Source: Opitutaceae bacterium (GTDB lineage: Bacteria; Verrucomicrobiota; Verrucomicrobiia; Opitutales; Opitutaceae). Taken from it: a stretch of 26,981 bases of DNA. Under the pieces are notes generated by a model that made no database searches, was not told where the DNA came from, and saw only the letters and a list, made by a program, of their open reading frames with translations. How positions within the stretch are numbered: position 1 is the stretch's first letter; every line of letters begins with the position of its first letter. The stretch covers positions 1 through 26,981 of the forward strand of contig JADLBI010000246.1 in NCBI GenBank assembly GCA_020847775.1. Reading direction: 5' to 3'. A program made the translations under genes and the position numbers. Below, piece after piece: positions 8,265 to 15,027 of the stretch.

Positions 8265-9098
8265 ATGTCCGTTCCGTTGCTCTACGAATCCCACTGTCAC
8301 ACGCCGTTGTGCAAACACGCCTATGGCGACCCGATCGAATACGCGGCGCAGGCGGAAAAACGCGGGCTGAAGGGCATCATCTTCACCTGCCACTGCCCGC
8401 TGCCCGACGGTATCTCTGCGAGCGTGCGCATGTCGCCGGAAGAATATGAAACCTACGTCGCCCTCGTTGCCGAGGCACGACGCCAGTTCGCCGGGCGCGT
8501 GGATGTGCGGCTCGGGTTGGAAAGCGATTATTTTCCCGGCACGGAAAAATGGCTCGAACACCTCCATGCCAAGGTGCCGCTGCACCATGTGCTTGGTTCC
8601 GTGCACATGCAGGTGCCGGAATACAAGGCACGCTACTTCCACGGCGATTGGTTCGAATATCAGAAAACCTATTTCAACCACCTCGCCGAATCCGCCGAGA
8701 CCGGGATCTTCGACACGCTCGCGCACCCCGACCTCGTGAAAAACGAGGCGCCGCGGGATTGGGTTTGGACGCGCATCGAGCCCTTCGTGCAGCGCGCGCT
8801 CGACCGCATCGCCGCCACCGGCGTCGCCATGGAGCTCAACACCAGCGGCCGCCAGAAAACCATTCCTGAGTTTAACCCCAACCCCTCGATGCTGCGCCTT
8901 ATGAGTGAACGCGGCATCCCGGTCGTCCTTGGTGCCGACGCGCACGTGCCGCAACGCGTGGCCGAAGGCTACGAAGCCGCCCTGCAATCACTCCTCGCCG
9001 CCGACTACACCGAAATCAGCTTCTTCCTCGACCGCCGGCGACAGACCGTGCTCATCGCCGACGCCTTGCAATCGCTGCGCAAACCGGTGCCGGCTTAA
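8265..9098 (+). CDS. PHP-domain phosphatase, histidinol-phosphatase (HisK) type
   Basis: Predicted 277-residue cytoplasmic metal-dependent phosphoesterase of the PHP family. The metal-binding set is visible in order: H10 and H12 (ESHCHT) with H18, H43 (TCHCPLP), E86 (GLESDYFPG), H108 and H114 (HHVLGSVHM), H154 with D156 (LAHPDL), and D225 with H227 (GADAHVP). The arrangement and length fit HisJ/HisK-type histidinol-phosphatases, which catalyse the penultimate step of histidine synthesis. No other his gene is in the window, so the substrate is inferred from family only; another phosphoester is possible. The ATG at 8265 begins the conserved N-terminal strand. It ends 8 bp before rlmN, so the two are probably co-transcribed. 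Confidence 0.82.
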   Translation: MSVPLLYESHCHTPLCKHAYGDPIEYAAQAEKRGLKGIIFTCHCPLPDGISASVRMSPEEYETYVALVAEARRQFAGRVDVRLGLESDYFPGTEKWLEHLHAKVPLHHVLGSVHMQVPEYKARYFHGDWFEYQKTYFNHLAESAETGIFDTLAHPDLVKNEAPRDWVWTRIEPFVQRALDRIAATGVAMELNTSGRQKTIPEFNPNPSMLRLMSERGIPVVLGADAHVPQRVAEGYEAALQSLLAADYTEISFFLDRRRQTVLIADALQSLRKPVPA

Positions 9099-9106
9099 AA
9101 CCCACC

Positions 9107-10309
9107 GTGCCCACCGCGCCACGCAACCTTTACGATCTCACCCGGCCAGAGCTGCGCGCGCTGCTGGGTTCACTTGGCGTCAACCCCGCGCATACCGGGC
9201 GCGTGTGGCGCTATTTGTATTGGGAATGCGTTGAACAATTCTCCGCGATGGACGAAGTGCCGGCGCGCGTTCGCGCCGCGCTCACGGCGCATGCGACCAT
9301 CGGCGTGCTGCCAACGGCGGTGGAGACCGATTCGAGCGACGGCTTCACGCGCAAATTTTTGCTCGGCCTGCCTGATGCTGAGCGCATCGAAACCGTGCTC
9401 ATGCGCTTCACCGGTCGCGTCACCGCCTGCGTGAGTTCGCAGGTCGGCTGCGCGATGGGCTGCGTGTTTTGCGCCACCGGCCAGATGGGCTACACGCGCC
9501 ATCTCACCACCGGCGAAATCGTCGCCCAAGCCGTCCACGTGCAACGCGCCCTACTTCAGTCAGTTCCCGAAAAGTGTCACGTGTTACGTGACAGTTTTAC
9601 AGGTGCGTCCGGCGGCCGGGTTGGGGCGGTGGGAGCTTCGCCGTCGGGAAACTTGGTGGCTGGCGCGGCGGCGGCGCGGCACGCGGTGGCCGAGGCTCGT
9701 CCGGCGGCGGGATATCGACCCCGTCTGCGCAACATCGTGCTCATGGGCATGGGCGAGCCCCTGCATAATTTCGACGCGGTGATGCGGGCGATCGATATTT
9801 TTACCGACGGCACGGGGCTCGGCCTCGCGGCGGATCGCATCACGCTCAGCACGGTGGGTGTCGTGCCCGGGATTTTGCGACTCGCGCGGGAGCAGCGGAA
9901 ACCGTTTCACCTCGCCGTGTCGTTGCACGCCGCCACACAGGCCGAGCGCGCAGCCATCGTGCCCGCCGCGCGCAAGTGGCCGCTCGACGAACTCATGGCC
10001 GCGTGCCGCGCTTACAGCGAGGCGACCGGCCGCCGCATCTTTTACGAGTGGACCCTGATTGAGGGCAAAAACGACTCGCCGGAACAGGCGCGCGCCGTGG
10101 GCCGCCTGCTCGGCGATCTGCCCGCGCAGGTGAATCTGATCCCGCTCAACCCCACGCAGGGTTACGACGGCGCGCCGACGCGCAGCGAAGCCGCGCGCAA
10201 ATTCCAAGACGTGCTCATCCACGAATTCGGCATCCCGAGCACCGTGCGCCAACGCCGCGGCATCGACATCGCCGCCGGCTGCGGCCAGTTGGCGGTCGCG
10301 GAGAAGTAA
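9107..10309 (+). CDS. rlmN: Dual-specificity 23S rRNA/tRNA methyltransferase RlmN with an internal insertion
   Basis: Radical-SAM enzyme that methylates C2 of A2503 in 23S rRNA and A37 of some tRNAs; predicted 400 residues with a GTG start at 9107. The iron-sulfur cluster cysteines are C115, C119 and C122 (CAMGCVFC). C108 (ACVSSQVGC) and C392 (AAGCGQLAV) correspond to E. coli catalytic C118 and C355. Further blocks are VLMGMGEPLHNFD and LAVSLHAAT. Between the helix ending HVQRALL (about residue 150) and RLRNIVLMGMGEP (about 207) there are roughly 45 residues more than in E. coli. The extra stretch starts with a 29-bp palindrome (residues 155-164, including a rare-looking TTA leucine codon) and continues as Ala/Gly-rich sequence. 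The frame is kept and all catalytic residues remain, so the protein is probably active. It ends 32 bp from the convergent alkD-like gene. Confidence 0.93.
   Translation: MPTAPRNLYDLTRPELRALLGSLGVNPAHTGRVWRYLYWECVEQFSAMDEVPARVRAALTAHATIGVLPTAVETDSSDGFTRKFLLGLPDAERIETVLMRFTGRVTACVSSQVGCAMGCVFCATGQMGYTRHLTTGEIVAQAVHVQRALLQSVPEKCHVLRDSFTGASGGRVGAVGASPSGNLVAGAAAARHAVAEARPAAGYRPRLRNIVLMGMGEPLHNFDAVMRAIDIFTDGTGLGLAADRITLSTVGVVPGILRLAREQRKPFHLAVSLHAATQAERAAIVPAARKWPLDELMAACRAYSEATGRRIFYEWTLIEGKNDSPEQARAVGRLLGDLPAQVNLIPLNPTQGYDGAPTRSEAARKFQDVLIHEFGIPSTVRQRRGIDIAAGCGQLAVAEK
9570..9598. repeat. Palindromic element inside rlmN
   Basis: An inverted repeat with 13-bp arms (AAAAGTGTCACGT and ACGTGACAGTTTT) matches at 12 of 13 positions around a GTT loop. 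It is AT-richer than its surroundings and lies at the start of the segment of RlmN that has no counterpart in E. coli. Its core CGTGTTACG followed by ACAGTT resembles the palindrome at 23033-23057 (CGTATTACG, then ACAGTT). This recalls in-frame palindromic elements such as those of Rickettsia, though I cannot show that it is mobile. Confidence 0.7.
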
Positions 10310-10341
10310 CCGGAGAGTTTTTTATAGGGGACGCAGCAATG

Positions 10342-11001
10342 TCAGATTCGCTGCAGCTCCCGCAACGCGTCCGCCGCGATCCAGCGCGCGGCTGGTGAAT
10401 CTATGCTGTGAATGTGCCTGGCCTGGGCGATGGCGGCGCGTCGCAGGTGCGCGTTGCGTTTGCCGATTTGGCGCAGTGCCCAGTTTACCCCTTTTCTCAC
10501 GTAATGACGTTCGTCGGTGGCCTCGCGGTGGATGATCGGCAAAAACGCGAGAAAGGTTTCGTCGGGCAGCTCTTTGCGATGCACCGCCATGCCCGCCATG
10601 AGCACAAAGCCCGCCCGCTTGACAAATTCCGCGCGGCGGCCGCTCCATGCGAAGGCTTTTTCCTCCGAGAATGGCGTGCGGTTGAACAACCCGACGCACA
10701 CGGCGTCCACCAACGCCCAGGAGTCGAAATCGCGCGCCCACGCCTCCATCTGCCCGCGCGTGACTTGCTTGGGATCGTCGGCAAACGCCGCAACCAAGCG
10801 CGCGTCATGCACGGCTGTTTTCCACAATGCGAGCGCCAGAGTGTGGTCGCGCCGGTGGTCGCGCGCGATGCGCCGCAGGAGCGGGAGAGGCAGGCCGAGC
10901 TGCTCCGACCTAGGGGTGATGCCGAAGCGTTGCTGGCCCGCCACATTCTGCGGATCATGTTGCGCGCGCAGGCGGGCCGCGATGGCGGCGGCCGTGGTCA
11001 T
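10342..11001 (-). CDS. DNA alkylation repair protein, AlkD-like HEAT-repeat family
   Basis: Predicted 219-residue all-helical protein of the AlkD/AlkC-like family; characterised members are DNA glycosylases that excise bulky or cationic alkylated bases. Typical segments are FGITPRSEQLGLPLPLLRRI near the N-terminus, DFDSWALVDAVC, DERHYVRKGVNWALRQIGKR, and the end SPAARWIAADALREL. The start ATG at 11001 overlaps the stop of the DAHP synthase gene in an ATGA arrangement, which indicates translational coupling. The link to aromatic synthesis has no obvious biological logic and may simply reflect shared transcription. I did not verify each catalytic residue of AlkD, so the enzymatic activity is inferred from family. 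Confidence 0.82.
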   Translation of the reverse strand: MTTAAAIAARLRAQHDPQNVAGQQRFGITPRSEQLGLPLPLLRRIARDHRRDHTLALALWKTAVHDARLVAAFADDPKQVTRGQMEAWARDFDSWALVDAVCVGLFNRTPFSEEKAFAWSGRRAEFVKRAGFVLMAGMAVHRKELPDETFLAFLPIIHREATDERHYVRKGVNWALRQIGKRNAHLRRAAIAQARHIHSIDSPAARWIAADALRELQRI

Positions 11002-12056
11002 GGCGTGCCGCGCCGCTTTTGCACCGCCGCCGCGAGTTGCGCGAAGAGCGGCAAGGTTTTTTCCCAAGCGAGGCATCCATCGGTGATACTGCGGCCGTAA
11101 ACGAGCGGACGCGCCTGGTAATCCTGCGTGCCGCCGAGGAGATTGCTTTCGAGCATCACGGCCGCGAGCGCGCGTTCGCCGGCGGCGATTTGCGCGGCCA
11201 ATTCGGCCACGACCATCGGTTGGCGTTCGGGGTCTTTGCCGCTGTTGGCGTGGCTGCAGTCCACCATGAGGCCGGGCGCGCGGCCCTGTATTTTTAGCAA
11301 CGCCACCGCCTGCGCCACGTCGGCCGACGCGTAGTTCGGCCCGGCCGTGCCCCCGCGCAGCACGAGATGGCCAAAGGGATTGCCCGCGGTGCCCATGACG
11401 GCCGCCGCCCCGGCCCGCGTAAGCGAGGGAAACCAATGCGGACAGGCGGCGGATTTGATCGCATCCACCGCGACTTGCAGATTGCCATCAGTGCGGTTTT
11501 TGAAACCGACCGGCATGGATAGGCCCGAAGCCAATTCGCGATGCACCTGACTCTCGACGGTGCGCGCGCCGATCGCGCCCCACGACACGAGATCGGCGTA
11601 ATACTGACCGAGCGTCGTATCGAGAAACTCCGTCGCCACCGGCAGGCCTAGGCCGGTCACGTCGAGCATGAGTTGGCGAGCGATCTTTAATCCGTGGTTG
11701 ATTTCATAACTGCCGTCGAGACCGGGGTCGTTGATGAGACCCTTCCAGCCGACGACCGTGCGCGGCTTTTCAAAATACACGCGCATCACGATCAGCAGAT
11801 CACGCGCGTAAAGCGGGACCACCTCGCGCAGGCGTTGCGCGTAGTCCAACGCGGCCACGGGATCGTGAATCGAGCACGGGCCGACCACGACCATCAGCCG
11901 ATCGTCCCTCCCGGCAAGGATCGTCTCGATTTCGCGGCGGCTGCGCGCGACGAGCTCGGCCCGGGGGTTATCAAGCGGCAGCTCCACTTCCAGCGCGGCG
12001 GGCGCAATCAGCGGCTTGGTCGCGATGATGCGAAGATCGGCGGTGGCGTGATGCAT
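10998..12056 (-). CDS. aroG: 3-deoxy-7-phosphoheptulonate (DAHP) synthase, class I AroG type
   Basis: Predicted 352-residue cytoplasmic enzyme condensing phosphoenolpyruvate with erythrose 4-phosphate, the first step of the shikimate pathway. It aligns almost residue for residue with E. coli AroG (350 aa): metal ligands C61 (GPCSIHD), H269 (DCSHANSGKD), E303 (MLESNLLGG) and D326 (SITDGC). Substrate-binding blocks MRVYFEKPRT and VGFKNRTDG are also present. The ATG at 12056 (MHHATADLRI) matches the family start; a longer frame upstream lacks similarity. Which aromatic amino acid gives feedback control cannot be read reliably here, so AroF or AroH are equally possible names. It is 106 bp downstream of the 454-residue gene and overlaps the alkD-like gene by 4 bp. 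Confidence 0.93.
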   Translation of the reverse strand: MHHATADLRIIATKPLIAPAALEVELPLDNPRAELVARSRREIETILAGRDDRLMVVVGPCSIHDPVAALDYAQRLREVVPLYARDLLIVMRVYFEKPRTVVGWKGLINDPGLDGSYEINHGLKIARQLMLDVTGLGLPVATEFLDTTLGQYYADLVSWGAIGARTVESQVHRELASGLSMPVGFKNRTDGNLQVAVDAIKSAACPHWFPSLTRAGAAAVMGTAGNPFGHLVLRGGTAGPNYASADVAQAVALLKIQGRAPGLMVDCSHANSGKDPERQPMVVAELAAQIAAGERALAAVMLESNLLGGTQDYQARPLVYGRSITDGCLAWEKTLPLFAQLAAAVQKRRGTP

Positions 12057-12107
12057 GGGAGGGATAGGTTCAACCACGGATGAGCGCCGGGCAAGATTCG
12101 TAAATAT

Positions 12108-12130
12108 GTAGGTCCGGCCGCTGGCCGGGC
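12108..12130. repeat. GTAGG-edged hairpin with GCT loop
   Basis: After GTAGG comes the perfect stem CCGGCC (12114-12119) and GGCCGG (12123-12128) around a GCT loop. The GCT loop and the GTAGG edge match the hairpins at 20436-20452, 22081-22101 and 26021-26047, while the stem sequence differs. It lies in the 106-bp gap upstream of the DAHP synthase gene, so it would be in that gene's leader if transcribed from the gene upstream. Confidence 0.5.
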
Positions 12131-12162
12131 GTTCTGACGTGAACGCGTCCGCCGACCGATTT

Positions 12163-13527
12163 TCACAGCGCCGCGCGTGCTTGCTCCACCAAGGGCGACC
12201 TAAACAGTTGCGCAGGTAATGGCGTATTGATGCCCAGTCCCCGCGCCCGGGCATGCAGCGTGAGGCACGCCATTGCCGCGGCTTCGTTGTCGGCCGCATG
12301 GGCGGCCGTAGTTGCGAAGGTGCCGGTGAGCTCGGGCAACTGATCTGGCGCGAGCACGTTTTTCTCCGCAAGAAACAGCGTGGCGGAGGCGCCGAGCGTT
12401 TCGAGCCAGGCGCGCGGCGCGGCGGGCGCGGCGTAGGGCAAGGCGGCGGCGCCGTCGTTCCACTCCATGAACTGCCGCACGTAGTCGTGCAGTTTGGCGA
12501 GCTCGGCATCAGCCGTGGCGGGCGTCCAGCGCAACGCGATCTGTTTGCGCTCGCGGAATTTTTTCACCTCCCACACGCGCAGGATCATTTCGTAATCGCC
12601 GGACTGTTGGCGGAGCGCGCCGGTGAAGATGTAATCGAGCTCGGCACCGGCGGTGTCCACGAGTTGGCGCAGATTGTCGGTGGACCACTCGGCGGGAAAC
12701 ACCGCGTAGTGGCCGGGCGTGCCGGGCATACTGTGCACCCCCAGCGCCGCCAGCGCGGCATAGCTCGGCGAGTAACTGAACGCCTCGGCGAGCCAGAGCG
12801 GGATCGCGCGACTGAGCCGCCCCATTTCCTCCTCGGGTTGCTTCGCGAATTCGGCGGCGTTGGCCAAACCCGTCAACGCGAGCTGGGCAAAGGCCACGCG
12901 GCGCACGTTGCCCGGGCGCGGCGGAAAAAGTTCACCCACGGCCTCCAACCCGTAGGACCAGATCGGCTTGCTGATGGTGACGAGACTGATCTGTGCCTTT
13001 TGCACCTGTTCGGGGTCTCCGCCGGCGGTCGGGTTGTTCTCTTGCATCTGACCCGTGGCCATCAAATCGGCGATGGCATTGGAAAATCCGTGGAGCCGCT
13101 CCTCCAGATCGGGGCGCTTCAGGTCGAAAAGGATGTCGAGCACATGCTGCGCGGCGTCGGCATTGCGCAGCGCGAGGTAGGCCTGCAGCAAGTTGAGACC
13201 GGTGGCCGGGCCGTGTTTTTCCGCGTCGTAACGCGGGCCGATCAGTTCGGTGATCTCGCGCAGATTGCCGGTCGTGCCGAGGTCGCCGGAAATGGTCACG
13301 AGCACGTCGGCGCGTTCGCCAGCGACAGCGAGAACTTCTTCGTAAATCGCAATCGCGCCGGGCACGTCCTTGGCCTCGAGCTTGGCGCGCGCCGCGATGA
13401 GCCGTGGCATGATGTTGCCGGATAGGGCGGGGCTAGCTGGCGTTGCGACCGGAGCCGGGGCGGGTGCCGGGACGACGGGTGAGGAAACCGGGGTTTTCTT
13501 TCCGGCGAGGCGATCGAAGAATCCCAT
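12163..13527 (-). CDS. Uncharacterised protein with TPR-like N-terminal part
   Basis: Predicted 454-residue protein that I do not recognise as a named family. It starts MGFFDRLAGKK, continues with a Pro/Ala/Val linker (about 12-37), and then has helical segments resembling tetratricopeptide repeats (AARAKLEAKDVPGAIAIYEE at about 45-64, then a region speaking of chain-like helices to about 160). The middle contains ISKPIWSYGLEAVGELFPPR and the last third is again helical with many alanines. No signal peptide or membrane helix is visible, so it is probably cytoplasmic. The ATG at 13527 was preferred to an upstream frame extension to 13590 because that would run into the divergent promoter region. 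It is divergent from the PEP-CTERM gene and upstream of the DAHP synthase gene. Function unknown. Confidence 0.75.
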   Translation of the reverse strand: MGFFDRLAGKKTPVSSPVVPAPAPAPVATPASPALSGNIMPRLIAARAKLEAKDVPGAIAIYEEVLAVAGERADVLVTISGDLGTTGNLREITELIGPRYDAEKHGPATGLNLLQAYLALRNADAAQHVLDILFDLKRPDLEERLHGFSNAIADLMATGQMQENNPTAGGDPEQVQKAQISLVTISKPIWSYGLEAVGELFPPRPGNVRRVAFAQLALTGLANAAEFAKQPEEEMGRLSRAIPLWLAEAFSYSPSYAALAALGVHSMPGTPGHYAVFPAEWSTDNLRQLVDTAGAELDYIFTGALRQQSGDYEMILRVWEVKKFRERKQIALRWTPATADAELAKLHDYVRQFMEWNDGAAALPYAAPAAPRAWLETLGASATLFLAEKNVLAPDQLPELTGTFATTAAHAADNEAAAMACLTLHARARGLGINTPLPAQLFRSPLVEQARAAL

Positions 13528-13632
13528 CCCGCCAGCAAAACGCCTGTCTGACCGCTGGCGAACTGAAATCCACGCGAGCCGTTCTTTCAATAAACCTTGC
13601 TTTATTACCCATCTGACAATAGCTTACATGCC

Positions 13633-14835
13633 ATGAACCCCAGCATCCCCTCGACCTTGCAACGCGTATGGCTCTTTAGCCTAGCGTTTTTTTCCGCCAG
13701 CCTCATCGCGCCATTAGCGAGCGCCCAGATTGCCATCCAGACGAGCTCGGCCCCCACGAACGCTTATTTAAGCGGTCTCAATACGGGCGGCGCGGTTTCC
13801 GCCGACGGCAGCACCTTTGTTTACTCGGGCTCCACGCTCACCAGTAACTTCATCTGGAATACATCCACTGGCGCGACCGCCGTGCGCCTTGACCCCAGCA
13901 GTAGTCAAGAGTTCATCACGGGCCTATCGAGCGATGGGAGCACGGTTGTCGGTTTTGCCCGCACGGGGCCTGGAGGTCCTCCGGCAGAACGGCTTTGGAC
14001 ACCCTACATTTGGAGCAACGGCACCGCCACGGCCTTAGCCACGCCTTCCGCGTTGAATGTCATTAATTCGACGTATGCCATCTCCGCTGATGGCAGCCAG
14101 GTCAGCCTGCGGTTTGAGAACCAATACTACCTCTGGACTTCGGGTGGTGGCCTCGGCTCTCCCGTTACCGAGAAAATCCAGACCTTCTCGTCCGATGGAT
14201 CGACCTATGTCACCAACACCACTTATCACCACAACAGCGCCTCGACCGCTCTCCCTAGCGTCAGCAGCCTAACGCCGGAAAACGGCCATAACTGGAATTC
14301 CCTAGAATTGCGTGCGCTCACGGCCAACGGACAGGTCGCCGTTGGTTCGGTTATCAATGATGTTTCGACATATACGGACCCCGACTTCCGCTCGCAGGCC
14401 GTGCGCTGGACGGAAGCGGGCGGCTACCAATTACTGGGCTACCTCCCAGGCTTCCGGGAAAGCGATGCGCTGAACATATCAGACGACGGCAGCATCATTA
14501 CCGGTATGTATGGTCCGCCGGTAGACGACATCGAATCTTACACGATGTATCCGTTCATCTGGGATCTGACCACCGGCATGCGCCCCTTGGGCGACGCGCT
14601 CGCGGCAGCCGGGCTGGATGTCACGGGCTGGGAGTTTCAGTCCGGCGCGATCGCCGCCGACGGCACGACCATCGTCGGCACCGGTCTGCTCAATGGGGCT
14701 TCGACCCTGTTCCGCGTGACCGGCTACACCCCGGTTTCCGCTGTGCCCGAGCCGTCGACGGACGCCGAGCTTGCCGGCCTCGCTGTCTTTGGTCTGGTCT
14801 TCTGGCGCAGGCGCAATGCCCGCCGGAACGACTAG
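13633..14835 (+). CDS. Secreted PEP-CTERM protein with HAF-type repeats
   Basis: Predicted 400-residue exported protein. An N-terminal signal peptide (hydrophobic WLFSLAFFSASLIAPLASA, cleavage near residue 31) is followed by an extracellular region. The C-terminus has the sorting signal VPEPST at 371-376, a short hydrophobic segment and the basic tail RRRNARRND, as recognised by exosortase/PEP-CTERM systems. The body contains about six short repeats of the form (S/A)xDGSxxxG, for example SADGSTFVYSG, SSDGSTVVGFA, SDDGSIITGMY and AADGTTIVGTG, which fit HAF-family repeats that probably build a beta-propeller. The start ATG at 13633 gives the cleanest signal peptide. Base composition looks somewhat less GC-rich than in neighbouring genes. 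No exosortase is encoded in the window. Role unknown; surface or biofilm matrix location is inferred. Confidence 0.85.
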   Translation: MNPSIPSTLQRVWLFSLAFFSASLIAPLASAQIAIQTSSAPTNAYLSGLNTGGAVSADGSTFVYSGSTLTSNFIWNTSTGATAVRLDPSSSQEFITGLSSDGSTVVGFARTGPGGPPAERLWTPYIWSNGTATALATPSALNVINSTYAISADGSQVSLRFENQYYLWTSGGGLGSPVTEKIQTFSSDGSTYVTNTTYHHNSASTALPSVSSLTPENGHNWNSLELRALTANGQVAVGSVINDVSTYTDPDFRSQAVRWTEAGGYQLLGYLPGFRESDALNISDDGSIITGMYGPPVDDIESYTMYPFIWDLTTGMRPLGDALAAAGLDVTGWEFQSGAIAADGTTIVGTGLLNGASTLFRVTGYTPVSAVPEPSTDAELAGLAVFGLVFWRRRNARRND

Positions 14836-14865
14836 AGCATTTCAAATAAGCCTAGAAAACGCCGT

Positions 14866-15008
14866 TGAAACCACGGATTACACGGATGGGCACGGATGAC
14901 CAAGGCATGATGAATTTCCATGTCTTCACCTTGGAGGTGAATGCATCCCAGACATCATCTGCCTCATAGTCCTCTGTATCCGTGCTATCTGTGCAATCCG
15001 TGGTCAAA
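14866..15008. repeat. Large imperfect inverted repeat of the CCACGGATTACACGGAT type
   Basis: The left arm has CCACGGATTACACGGAT (from 14871) followed by GGGCACGGAT. The right arm, ending near 15004, reads ATCCGTGCTATCTGTGC then AATCCGTGG, its near complement. The pairing continues inward less perfectly and ends in a small perfect hairpin, TTCACC at 14925-14930 and GGTGAA at 14936-14941. The whole gap between the convergent PEP-CTERM and fusion genes is therefore one long imperfect palindrome. It may serve as a bidirectional terminator. It lacks a T-tract, and I recall similar sequences as dispersed repeats in Verrucomicrobiota. Confidence 0.7.
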
Positions 15009-15027
15009 TCCGACTCCGGATTTAGGA

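Noticed and set aside
9107..10309. rlmN as a frameshifted or broken gene because of its unusual middle segment
   Set aside because: The frame is continuous and both halves, including C108, C115/C119/C122 and C392, are intact on either side of the insertion.
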